Of a DNA stretch of 10,491 bases, positions 1 to 8,312 are shown one piece after another (positions within the stretch are counted from its first letter, which is position 1; every line of letters starts with the position of its first letter). Under the pieces are notes generated by a model. It worked only from the letters and a program-made list of their open reading frames with translations. It was not told the origin of the DNA and ran no database searches. Source of the stretch: Gemmatimonadota bacterium. Its GTDB lineage: Bacteria; Gemmatimonadota; Gemmatimonadetes; Longimicrobiales; UBA6960. The position numbers were made by a program, and so were the translations under genes. The stretch spans positions 1 through 10,491 of the forward strand of contig JAHWKH010000051.1 of assembly GCA_019347995.1 (NCBI GenBank), read 5' to 3'.

Positions 1-1545
<1,545 letters not shown>

Positions 1546-1552
1546 GGTTGTG

Positions 1553-2161
1553 CTATTCCTCGTTGTATCCGTCGGCGCCGGCCAGAGTCGTCTCCGGTCC
1601 CGGCGCGGCCGACTCGGGGAGGTGGGCGGCAAGGAGCCGCCGCCTCATGGTCTCCAGACGGCGCCGTACCGAACCGTCATAGATCGTATCGCCCGCACGC
1701 ACCATGAGTCCGCCCAGGATCTCGGGCTTGACCCTGACGTGCGGGATGGCGGTCCTGCCCAGGAGCCCGGACAGGCGCTCCGCCACGCGGCGCATCGCGT
1801 CCTCGTCGAGCTCCCGCGCGAGCGTCACCTCCACGTGGACCCGGCCCAGGTGCTCGTCCACCAGGGCGTGGTACTCCCGCGCGATGCTGCGCAGGAGCCT
1901 CTGTCGACGCTTGTCGATGGTGACCAGCAGAAAGGTCACCACCGGCTTCGGGAGAGGACCCTCGAAGGCCAGCTTCACCACGCGCTTCTTGTCGGAGGCG
2001 GCGATGCGAGGCGTCTCGACGAACTCCCGGAAGCGCGGGTTCTCGTCCAGCAGCCGAGCCACCGTCTCGATGGCCTCCCCATAGCCCTCCACCGCGTCGT
2101 TGCGGCGGGCGAGCTCGAAGAGGGTCTCGGCGTAGTTCCTCGCGACGGTCTCGTCCCTCAC
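1553..2161 (-). CDS. atpH: F1F0 ATP synthase subunit delta (OSCP)
   Basis: The delta subunit caps the alpha3beta3 head and ties it to the b-subunit stalk. The protein is 202 residues, somewhat longer than the usual 175-185, with the excess in a low-complexity C-terminal tail after about residue 180. The N-terminal six-helix domain starts with [13 protein letters not shown] (6-18). The C-terminal signature [22 protein letters not shown] (148-169) is characteristic of the family. The GTG start at 2161-2159 overlaps the atpF stop as GTGA, so translation is probably coupled to atpF. The stop is TAG at 1555-1553 and carries the atpA ribosome-binding site just upstream of it. No missing conserved segment is apparent. 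Confidence 0.95.
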   Translation of the reverse strand: MRDETVARNYAETLFELARRNDAVEGYGEAIETVARLLDENPRFREFVETPRIAASDKKRVVKLAFEGPLPKPVVTFLLVTIDKRRQRLLRSIAREYHALVDEHLGRVHVEVTLARELDEDAMRRVAERLSGLLGRTAIPHVRVKPEILGGLMVRAGDTIYDGSVRRRLETMRRRLLAAHLPESAAPGPETTLAGADGYNEE

Positions 2162-2754
2162 GCCTCGGCTCCCGGGACGCTGTCGCGCCGCTCGACGAGA
2201 CGATCCACGTACTGCGTGACGAGCTCCCGGTCCTTCTGGGAGTCGAGGCGCTCGTGGATCAGCTTGGCGGCCGCCGCCATGGCGATGTCCACCGACTCCT
2301 TCCGGATGGCGTCGATGGCGGCGTCCTTCTCCCGCTCGATCTCCTGGCGGGCCCGCTCCACGATCTGCTGCCCCTCGGAGCGCGCCTTCTCCTCGATGTC
2401 CTTGCGGACCCGCTCACCCGCGGCCTTGCCCTCGGCCACGATCTCCTGCGACTGGCGGCGGGCGTCGGCCAGCTGGGCACGGTGCTCCTCCAGGAGCTGC
2501 CGCGCCTCCTCGTGCTGACGGCGCGCCTCGTCCAGCGCGCCCTGGATGGTCCTCTCCCGCGCCTCCGCGGCCGACAGGATCGGCCCCCAGGCGAACTTGC
2601 CCAGGACGAAGAGGAGGAGGAGGAAGACCACGACGGTCCAGAGGCTGAGCCCCAGATTCACGTCGAAGAGCGCGCCGCCGCCTCCATCCCCCTGCGCCGC
2701 GAGGGCGGCAGGGGTGGCGAGCAGCAGGAGCCCCGCTGTAGTGAGGTGCTTCAT
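2158..2754 (-). CDS. atpF: F1F0 ATP synthase subunit b, with a signal-peptide-like N-terminus
   Basis: Subunit b is the peripheral stalk that holds the F1 head against the a subunit. The start is ATG at 2754, chosen because a good AGGAAG ribosome-binding site (2758-2763) precedes it and because an upstream extension would be low-complexity and overlap atpE. The protein has 198 residues. Residues 1-20 (MKHLTTAGLLLLATPAALAA) look like a cleavable signal peptide ending in an ALA-A motif. A Gly-rich spacer follows, then the usual membrane anchor LSLWTVVVFLLLLFVLGKFAW (37-56), and then a long charged heptad-type helix from about 62 to 190 that forms the dimeric stalk. The first hydrophobic segment is extra compared with the E. 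coli b subunit (156 residues, one N-terminal helix). The stop overlaps the atpH start (GTGA). Confidence 0.94.
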   Translation of the reverse strand: MKHLTTAGLLLLATPAALAAQGDGGGGALFDVNLGLSLWTVVVFLLLLFVLGKFAWGPILSAAEARERTIQGALDEARRQHEEARQLLEEHRAQLADARRQSQEIVAEGKAAGERVRKDIEEKARSEGQQIVERARQEIEREKDAAIDAIRKESVDIAMAAAAKLIHERLDSQKDRELVTQYVDRLVERRDSVPGAEA

Positions 2755-2807
2755 CGTCTTCCTCGTGGGGTCGTGTCGACCGACAAGCGTCCGGACCGGC
2801 GGCCGCC

Positions 2808-2840
2808 CCGGCCGGCCCGCGAGTCGCGCGGGCAGGCCGG
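2808..2840 (-). promoter_or_regulatory. Intercistronic stem-loop between atpE and atpF
   Basis: In the 101-base gap between the atpE stop and the atpF start there is a near-perfect inverted repeat. GCCCGCG (2815-2821) pairs with CGCGGGC (2827-2833) around the five-base loop AGTCG. After one G/A mismatch, CCGGCC (2808-2813) pairs with GGCCGG (2835-2840). That gives 13 G-C-rich pairs. No T-run follows on the coding strand, so it is not a standard intrinsic terminator. A role as a 3' stabiliser or partial attenuator giving more c-subunit than b-subunit message is an inference. Confidence 0.55.
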
Positions 2841-2855
2841 TGGGCGGACCATCGC

Positions 2856-3206
<351 letters not shown>

Positions 3207-3260
3207 TCACGAGTGCTGATGGGTGCTGCGCCGGGGCCGAGGCCACGGGTCCAACCAGCC

Positions 3261-4193
3261 CTAATGGGCATGTCTTATCAGGCCGATGAAGACCGCCGTC
3301 AACATGGCAAAGATGTACGCCTGCAAGAACGCCACGAACAGCTCGAGGACCATGATGGCGGTCCCCATGAGCGTGCTGGCCACCGCCACGCCCGCGGCGG
3401 CCACCAGGACGTTCAGGAAGATGAAGATCAGCCCGCCCAGGGCCAGGATGAGCGTGTGTCCCGCCGTCATGTTGGCGAACAGCCGGACCGCCAGCGCGAA
3501 CGGCTTCGTCAGCTTCCCGAGGAACTCCACGGGGGTCATGATGACCAGCATGAGCGCCTTGCCCACGGCGTTCATCCCCTCGGGGGCGTAGAAGATGGTC
3601 TTGGCGTAGCCCGCCGCGCCCAGCTCCCGCATCCCCGCCACCTCGATGACCACGAACGACATCACGGCCAGCGCCGCGGTCACCGACAGGTTGCCCGTGG
3701 CCGAGCCGCCCCAGGGCACCAGGCCCAGGAGGTTCATGACGAGGATGAAGAAGAAGAGCGTGAGGATGTAGGGCGCGAAGGCGTCCGCGCCGTGGCCGAT
3801 GTTCCTCCGCACCACCTCGTCGCGGAAATACAGGACCATGGCCTCCATGGCGTTGCCCGCCCCGGTGGGCGCGCTCTCTCCACCCCGCCGCCGCGCGGCG
3901 GCGGCCAGCGGCAGGAACACCGCCACGAGGATCACGGCGGCCACGATCATGAGCACCACGTGCTTCGTGGGCGCCAGGTCCACGGTCCCGAGAGGACCGA
4001 GGTCCACGTACCAGCCGGTGGGCAGGTGGATGACCCCCCAGGGGAGCTCGATCTCGTGGGCGTCCACCAGGTGGTGCATGATCATCTCACCCAGGTCCGG
4101 CGGCCCCCCGGCGGCATGGCCGGCCGCCTCGCCCGCCTGCCCGGCATGGTCCGCCGCCTGTCCCTGGATCCAGCTCAGGAGCGTGGTGATCAC
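3261..4193 (-). CDS. atpB: F1F0 ATP synthase subunit a
   Basis: Subunit a provides the two half-channels and the stator arginine that drives the c ring. It has 310 residues and starts at GTG 4193, seven bases after the preceding gene. The first 75 residues are an unusually long region outside the membrane: an Ala/Gly/His-rich stretch (11-30), then a segment with MIMHHLVDAHEIELPWG (37-53). Membrane helices follow from about 78 on. The invariant stator arginine is R237 in PFALAVRLFANMTAGH, and LQAYIFAMLTAVFIGL (290-305) is the last helix with Q291. H246 and E284 occupy the positions of the interacting Glu219/His245 pair of E. coli in swapped order, a known natural arrangement. The protein ends RHAH and the stop is TAG at 3261. 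Confidence 0.96.
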   Translation of the reverse strand: MITTLLSWIQGQAADHAGQAGEAAGHAAGGPPDLGEMIMHHLVDAHEIELPWGVIHLPTGWYVDLGPLGTVDLAPTKHVVLMIVAAVILVAVFLPLAAAARRRGGESAPTGAGNAMEAMVLYFRDEVVRRNIGHGADAFAPYILTLFFFILVMNLLGLVPWGGSATGNLSVTAALAVMSFVVIEVAGMRELGAAGYAKTIFYAPEGMNAVGKALMLVIMTPVEFLGKLTKPFALAVRLFANMTAGHTLILALGGLIFIFLNVLVAAAGVAVASTLMGTAIMVLELFVAFLQAYIFAMLTAVFIGLIRHAH

Positions 4194-4200
4194 GATCTGC

Positions 4201-4584
4201 TCAGGTCCCGTTTCCCGTCGTTCGTTCGCTTCCGGAGCCCCAGAAGAGGGGCTCCAGGAGCAGGAGTCCGAAGAAGAATCCCGCCAGGCTCAACAGCGTC
4301 GGCGCGGGCGCCAGGGCCGTGACCCGGAGCAGGAGCAGCCCGGCCCCGAGCACGATGCCCATCCGCACCAGGGTTCCGGCCACCCACGCACCCAGGAACG
4401 CTTCCGTCCCGCGCTCCCGCCCCCGGACCAGGAGCGCGAACGCCGCGACCTGGACCGGCAGAGCCACCGCCGCGGCCATGAGCACCCCGAAGCGTCCGCG
4501 GGGGTCCAGCGCCATCCAGGCCGCCCCCACCACCACGGCCACCAGCCCCGAGGCCGCCAGGGCGTATCGCAGCACCGCCCTCAC
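4201..4584 (-). CDS. ATP synthase subunit I-like membrane protein
   Basis: A 127-residue hydrophobic protein with about four predicted membrane helices: roughly 5-25, 33-54, 65-87 and 92-113. It sits between atpZ and atpB, where bacterial atp operons carry the poorly conserved AtpI, a c-ring assembly helper. The GTG start at 4584 forms a GTGA overlap with the atpZ stop. This was chosen over longer in-frame starts, which would overlap atpZ and add Gly/Arg-rich sequence typical of a shadow frame. The interhelical segment RGRERGTEAFLGAWVAGTLV (54-73) and its small-residue helices fit the subunit I family. Sequence conservation in this family is low, so the call leans on position, size and topology. 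Confidence 0.75.
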   Translation of the reverse strand: MRAVLRYALAASGLVAVVVGAAWMALDPRGRFGVLMAAAVALPVQVAAFALLVRGRERGTEAFLGAWVAGTLVRMGIVLGAGLLLLRVTALAPAPTLLSLAGFFFGLLLLEPLFWGSGSERTTGNGT

Positions 4585-4823
4585 GGCTCGTCCCGCCGCC
4601 GCGGCTCCACCACCAGATGGTAGTAGAGGCTGTAGAAGCCCGCCCCGGCACCCAACAGCGCGCCCACGATGGTCAGCAGGGGCGTCGTCCCGATCTTGCC
4701 GTCCACCCACCATCCGGCGGCCAGGAAGAGCCCGACGGCCATGGCGAGCTGCAGGCCCAGGCCGGCGTAGCGACCCATGTGGCCGGCCACCGATCTGCGA
4801 TCCGGGCGCTGGTCGTGCGGCAT
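4581..4823 (-). CDS. atpZ: AtpZ/AtpI-family small membrane protein (first gene of the atp operon)
   Basis: An 80-residue protein with two membrane helices (about 21-40 and 47-69) and basic ends. The segment GLGLQLAMAVGLFLAAGWWVD (21-41), then GTTPLLTIVGALLGAGAGFYSLY (45-67), matches the AtpZ pattern. In this family a G-x-G-x-Q-L-A helix is followed by a G-W-x-D turn, a G-T-x-P loop and an A-G-F-Y helix. AtpZ/AtpI proteins are thought to help insert Mg2+ or assemble the F0 ring. The ATG at 4823 has a GGGGGAG ribosome-binding site about nine bases upstream. It is the first gene after the divergent intergenic region, so the candidate promoter and Rex-like site probably control this and the six genes that follow. 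Confidence 0.88.
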   Translation of the reverse strand: MPHDQRPDRRSVAGHMGRYAGLGLQLAMAVGLFLAAGWWVDGKIGTTPLLTIVGALLGAGAGFYSLYYHLVVEPRRRDEP

Positions 4824-4890
4824 CCGCGCGCTCCCCCTTCAGGTGACCTGCGGTCGCGCTGCGCGCGTCCCCCAGGCGCCGAGCCGACCC

Positions 4891-4919
4891 AAACTAGGAG
4901 CTTGTGAAAAAATGCGCAA
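4891..4919 (-). promoter_or_regulatory. Candidate atp operon promoter
   Basis: Reading the minus strand, TTGCGC (4919-4914) and TAGTTT (4896-4891) are separated by exactly 17 bases, at a plausible distance (about 70 bases) from the atpZ ATG. Each hexamer keeps only about three consensus sigma-70 positions, so this is a weak call. It is supported mainly by the spacing, by being in the only AT-rich patch of the region, and by the overlapping operator-like repeat. Confidence 0.35.
4902..4919. promoter_or_regulatory. Candidate Rex (NADH/NAD+ redox sensor) operator
   Basis: TTGTGAAAAAATGCGCAA resembles the Rex consensus TTGTGAA-N4-TTCACAA. The left half-site is exact, while the right half reads TGCGCAA with two differences. 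It lies inside a longer perfect inverted repeat, GGAGCTTG (4897-4904) and CAAGCTCC (4917-4924). It overlaps the possible -35 of the atp promoter about 80 bases upstream of atpZ. Rex represses respiratory and ATP synthase genes in several phyla when NADH is high. Its presence in this organism is assumed, not seen. Confidence 0.5.
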
Positions 4920-5202
4920 GCTCCCAGCGAGGGCCTCCACCGGCGCCGGACACCCGGGCGGAGGGGCCGTCCCGGCAGGCCTCCTCGCTTGCCTGCGGGA
5001 GGCCGCCCGCGCAACTTGGGCGACCTCGCGTCAGGAGCGGGGAGGTGGCCTCCGGACCAGCCGTCGCGTCGGCGGGTACGTCCGCTGCAGGGTGGCCGGA
5101 GGCGGCGCGGGGCGCCGTCGGGCCGCCGGACCTCGGACTACACGGCCCCCGGCCGGGCGGCCGCGCCGCCCGGACGGCGCGGGCATCACGCACGGAGTGA
5201 AG

Positions 5203-6222
5203 TTGGCGACACGAGAAGAGACCGCGGTGGGCGACCGCGACCTGGTCCTCCTGGAGCGTGTGGCCACGGTGGCCGCGGCCCTCCGATCCGAGGTCGAGAA
5301 GCGAATCGTCGGGCAGCATCACGTGGTGGAGGGACTGCTCACGGCCCTGCTGGCCAACGGGCACGCCCTCCTGGTGGGGGTGCCCGGCCTGGCGAAGACG
5401 CTGCTCATCTCCACGGTGGCCGATGCGCTGGATCTGGACTTCAGCCGGATCCAGTTCACGCCCGACCTCATGCCGACCGACATCACGGGCACCGAGGTCA
5501 TCGAGGAGGACAGGACCACGGGCCACCGTGTCTTCCGCTTCGTGCGGGGGCCGATCTTCGCCAACGTGATCCTCGCCGACGAGATCAATCGGACTCCGCC
5601 CAAGACCCAGGCGGCGCTCCTGCAGGCGATGCAGGAGCGGGCGGTGACGGCGGCGGGCGACACCTATGCCCTGGACCCGCCGTTCTTCGTCCTGGCCACG
5701 CAGAACCCCATCGAGCAGGAGGGCACGTATCCCCTCCCGGAGGCCCAGCTGGACCGCTTCATGATGGAGCTGCAGATCGGCTATCCGACGCGCGACGAGG
5801 AGGAGGAGATCGCCATGCGCACCACCGGCGAGGAGGCGGCGAACGTCCATCCCGTGGTGGCTGCCGCCGAGCTCATCGAGCTCCAGCAGCTGGTCCGACG
5901 CGTGCCGGCGCCGCCCTCCCTCGTCGCCTTCGCCGTGCGGCTCGCCAGGGCCACCCGCCCCGACGACAGGGAATCCCCCTCCGTGACGCGCGAGTACGTG
6001 AGCTGGGGCGCGGGGCCCAGGGCGTCGCAGTTCCTCGTCCTCGGGGCCAAGGCGCGGGCGGCGGCCCGTGGCGACGCCATCCCCGGCTACGCCGACGTGA
6101 AGGCGGTGGCGCCCGCCGTGCTGGCGCACCGGGTGGTGCTGGGGTTCGAGGCCGAGGCGGACGGCCGCTCCACGCGCGACATCGTCGCCGAGCTGCTCCA
6201 GGAGAGCGAGGGATGGATCTAG
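5203..6222 (+). CDS. MoxR-family AAA+ ATPase
   Basis: A 339-residue AAA+ ATPase of the MoxR branch, which acts as a chaperone for assembling or activating partner proteins, often together with von Willebrand A-domain proteins. Visible motifs are Walker A GVPGLAKT (59-66), Walker B VILADE (122-127) followed by INR, sensor 1 VLATQNP (163-169), the family signature EGTYPLPEAQLDRF (173-186), and the WGAGPRASQ sensor-2 motif (268-276). Length is typical for the family. The start is uncertain. TTG 5203 has a GGAG five bases upstream and is preferred over GTG 5197 or GTG 5227, all in frame. The usual MoxR partners (DUF58 and vWA proteins) are not next to it. The next gene, 46 bases on, is a CNNM-type membrane protein, so the client is unknown. 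Confidence 0.93.
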   Translation: MATREETAVGDRDLVLLERVATVAAALRSEVEKRIVGQHHVVEGLLTALLANGHALLVGVPGLAKTLLISTVADALDLDFSRIQFTPDLMPTDITGTEVIEEDRTTGHRVFRFVRGPIFANVILADEINRTPPKTQAALLQAMQERAVTAAGDTYALDPPFFVLATQNPIEQEGTYPLPEAQLDRFMMELQIGYPTRDEEEEIAMRTTGEEAANVHPVVAAAELIELQQLVRRVPAPPSLVAFAVRLARATRPDDRESPSVTREYVSWGAGPRASQFLVLGAKARAAARGDAIPGYADVKAVAPAVLAHRVVLGFEAEADGRSTRDIVAELLQESEGWI

Positions 6223-6268
6223 GAGCGGGGCGGCCGTCGGACCACCCTCCGAGTAGCGGGGGTCCCTC

Positions 6269-7552
6269 GTGGACCCCGTGATCCCCGTCCTCGGAGGCGT
6301 GGCCTCGATGCTTCTCGCCACCTCCGCCATCTTGACGGCCGCCGAGACCGCCGCGTTCGGGATCGGCGTGTCGCGCCTGCGCACGCTGCTCGAGGAGGGC
6401 TTCGGCGGGGCACGCGAGCTGAGCCAGCTCCGCTCGCGACCGGTCGGCTTCCAGACGGCCCTCCACCTGCTGGTGACGATCCTCAACCTCCTGGCCGTGG
6501 GGCTGACGGTGGTGGCCGGCGCCATCGGCTGGGGCACCCGCGGCGCGCTGCTCGCCCTCGGCCTGACGGTGATCATGATCCTGGTGGCGGCGGAGATCCT
6601 GCCCCGCGGCCTGGCGGCGCGGCGTCCGGTGCGGCTGGCGCTGGGCTCGGCGCCCTTCCTGCTGAAGCTGGAGCGTGGCGTGCGCGTCATGCTGGGTCCG
6701 GTCCTCCGCCTGGAGGACCTCGTGTCGGGACGCAACGGCGAGGAGGACCTGACCCCCGAGGAGCGGGTCCTCCACGACCTCACGGAGCTGGGGCGGGAGG
6801 AGGGGGTGCTGGGCGCCGACGAGCACCTCCTGGTGGAGCGCGCCTTCCGCTTGGACGAGCTCGCGGCGTGGGACGTGATGACGCCGCGGGTGGATATCTT
6901 CGCCTGGAGGGACGACCTGCCGCTGGAGGACATCATCGGCGGCCTCAAGGCGGTGCCCTATTCGCGCGTCCCGGTCTACGGGGAATCGGTGGATGACGTG
7001 ACCGGCATCCTGTACGTGCGCGAGGCCTACGAGACGTACGTGGCGGGACGGGGCGGCGAGCATCTCGCCCGCCTGTCCCGCGAGCCCTTCTTCGTGCCCG
7101 GCTCCATGCCCCTGTCGGACCTCCTGCGGGCGTTCCAGTCCCGGCGGATCCACATGGGGATCGTGGCCGACGAGTTCGGCGGCACCGACGGCCTGGTGAC
7201 GCTGGAGGACGTGCTGGAGGAGCTGGTGGGGGACATCGTGGACGAGACCGACGTGGAGGACGAGGACCTAATCCGGGTCTCCCGGACCGAGCTCCTGGCC
7301 GACGGGACCGTGGACCTGCGCGAGATCAACCACGCGTTCAACGTGTCCCTTCCCCAACTCGAGCACCGCTCCCTGAACGGCTTCATCCTGGAGGAGCTGG
7401 GCCGGGTGCCCGACAACGGCGAGACCTTCACCGCCGCGGGCGTGGAGTTCGAGATCCTCGAGGCCAGCGAGACGCAGGTGCAGCGGGCCCGGCTCCGCCG
7501 CCTGCCCGAGCCGGAGGGCCGCCCGGTCCCCGACGACGCCGAGGAAGACTGA
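6269..7552 (+). CDS. CNNM/CorC-type membrane protein (DUF21, CBS pair, CorC_HlyC domain)
   Basis: A 427-residue inner-membrane protein of the family often annotated 'hemolysin' (TlyC/HlyC/YfjD). Its better-supported members are Mg2+ or Co2+ exporters. The DUF21 membrane domain covers about 1-140, with AAETAAFG at 24-31 in helix 1 and further helices near 62-85 and 93-112. A cytosolic linker leads to the CBS pair, about 204-325, which includes MTPRVDI (204-210), PYSRVPVY (230-237) and the signature DEFGGTDGLVTLEDVLEELVGDI (301-323). The C-terminal CorC_HlyC domain covers about 335-412. The GTG start at 6269 follows a GGGGG stretch, and GTG 6278 is an alternative. It ends six bases before the next gene, so it is probably co-transcribed with the gamma-CA-like gene. 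Substrate cannot be told from sequence. Confidence 0.92.
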   Translation: MDPVIPVLGGVASMLLATSAILTAAETAAFGIGVSRLRTLLEEGFGGARELSQLRSRPVGFQTALHLLVTILNLLAVGLTVVAGAIGWGTRGALLALGLTVIMILVAAEILPRGLAARRPVRLALGSAPFLLKLERGVRVMLGPVLRLEDLVSGRNGEEDLTPEERVLHDLTELGREEGVLGADEHLLVERAFRLDELAAWDVMTPRVDIFAWRDDLPLEDIIGGLKAVPYSRVPVYGESVDDVTGILYVREAYETYVAGRGGEHLARLSREPFFVPGSMPLSDLLRAFQSRRIHMGIVADEFGGTDGLVTLEDVLEELVGDIVDETDVEDEDLIRVSRTELLADGTVDLREINHAFNVSLPQLEHRSLNGFILEELGRVPDNGETFTAAGVEFEILEASETQVQRARLRRLPEPEGRPVPDDAEED

Positions 7553-7558
7553 TTCCGG

Positions 7559-8113
7559 ATGGCCCTCCTCCTTCCCTTCAACGGCGTGCGCCCCCGCGTG
7601 GCCGAGGACGCCTTCGTGGCGCCCGGCGCTCAGCTGATCGGCGACGTCGCGGTGGAGTCCGAGGCGAGCGTCTGGTTCGGCGCCGTGATCCGCGGCGACG
7701 ATCCAGACAACGGCATCGTCGTGGGGCCGCGCTCCAGCGTCCAGGACAACTGCGTCATCCACGTGGGAGCGTGGCAGCCCACCCTCATCGGCGCCGAGTG
7801 CACCATCGGGCACGGAGCCAAGTTCGAGAGCTGCACCATCGGCGACGGGTGCATCGTCGGCATGAACGCGGTCATCCTGCAGGAGGCCGAGATCGGCGCC
7901 CAGTCGGTGGTGGCCGCAGGCGCGGTCGTGCTGGAGAAGAGCCGCATCCCGCCGCGCAGCCTGGTCGCAGGCGTGCCGGCGTCGGTACGGAAGACGCTGG
8001 AAGGCTCCGCCGCCGCCTGGGTCGCCGGTGGGGGGAAGCACTACGTGGAGCTCTCCCGTTCCTACCTGGCCCAGGGCATCGGCCGGCCCGACGCGCCGCC
8101 TGAGCGCGTGTGA
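7559..8113 (+). CDS. Gamma-carbonic-anhydrase-fold protein with an altered metal site
   Basis: A 184-residue left-handed beta-helix (hexapeptide repeat) protein of the gamma-CA/YrdA/PaaY group, with a C-terminal helix after about residue 150. The family pattern is clear: VWFGAVIRGDD (38-48) with R45 and D47, VQDNCVIHVG (61-70) with the first zinc-ligand His at H68, and IGHGAKFESCTIGDG (83-97) with the second at H85. The third ligand, normally a His five residues later (GHGAxxHGC), is E90 here. The protein could bind metal differently or have lost carbonic anhydrase activity. Its trimeric fold is expected to be intact. The ATG at 7559 is six bases after the previous stop. The stop overlaps the next start as GTGA, suggesting coupled expression with the small cysteine protein. 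Confidence 0.9.
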   Translation: MALLLPFNGVRPRVAEDAFVAPGAQLIGDVAVESEASVWFGAVIRGDDPDNGIVVGPRSSVQDNCVIHVGAWQPTLIGAECTIGHGAKFESCTIGDGCIVGMNAVILQEAEIGAQSVVAAGAVVLEKSRIPPRSLVAGVPASVRKTLEGSAAAWVAGGGKHYVELSRSYLAQGIGRPDAPPERV

Positions 8114-8289
8114 GCAAGGACCTGACGCCTGCCTCCGACCGGCCGGAGGAAGGGCGCTCCGGCGAGGAGGCCGAAGCGCCGCCGGCCCGGTCCGGCGCCT
8201 GCGAGCTGTGCGGAGGTCCCGTGGTCGAGCGCCATTGCAAGATCGAGTGCCTCAACTGCGGCTACCAGCGCGACTGCTCCGATCCATGA
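8110..8289 (+). CDS. Small six-cysteine protein, probable zinc-binding
   Basis: A 59-residue protein starting at GTG 8110, within the stop of the gamma-CA-like gene (GTGA). The first 30 residues are charged and probably disordered. The rest is a compact cysteine domain with C31, C34, C43, C47, C50 and C56, spaced C-x2-C-x8-C-x3-C-x2-C-x5-C, plus H42. It reads CELCGGPVVERHCKIECLNC followed by GYQRDCSDP. Short uncharacterised bacterial proteins with a very similar 'ERHCK..C..CGY..DCSD' core are, to my recollection, widespread, which supports its being real despite the size. Zinc binding is inferred from the two CxxC pairs. An iron-sulphur cluster is a less likely alternative. No function is known to me. 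Confidence 0.75.
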   Translation: MSKDLTPASDRPEEGRSGEEAEAPPARSGACELCGGPVVERHCKIECLNCGYQRDCSDP

Positions 8290-8312
8290 GCCCGACCCGC
8301 CTCCGCCCGTGA
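8286..8312 (+). other. Eight-codon mini-ORF bridging two coupled genes
   Basis: ATG 8286 overlaps the stop of the six-cysteine gene (ATGA), and its own TGA (8310-8312) overlaps the GTG of the next gene (GTGA). The peptide would be MSPTRLRP. It fills the 19-base gap so that ribosomes could terminate and restart twice. It is probably a coupling device or chance, not a functional peptide. Confidence 0.3.

Larger units (their letters stand above)
4824..5202. other. Divergent intergenic region between the atp operon and moxR
   Basis: About 380 bases with no convincing gene. The open frames through it have Arg/Pro/Gly-rich translations typical of shadows in GC-rich DNA. The atp-proximal part holds the Rex-like inverted repeat and a possible promoter. 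The only A-rich run (4907-4912) is inside that repeat. The middle part has two mutually exclusive hairpins: GCAGGC (4975-4980) with GCCTGC (4991-4996), and GGCCTCC (4978-4984) with GGAGGCC (4998-5004). No promoter for moxR could be recognised. Confidence 0.6.

Noticed and set aside
2808..2840. Intrinsic terminator after atpE
   Set aside because: The stem is strong, but no T-run follows on the coding strand and the operon clearly continues into atpF.
4894..6948. Long minus-strand open frame opposite moxR and the CNNM gene
   Set aside because: Ser/Arg-rich translation without motifs, antisense to two well-supported genes.
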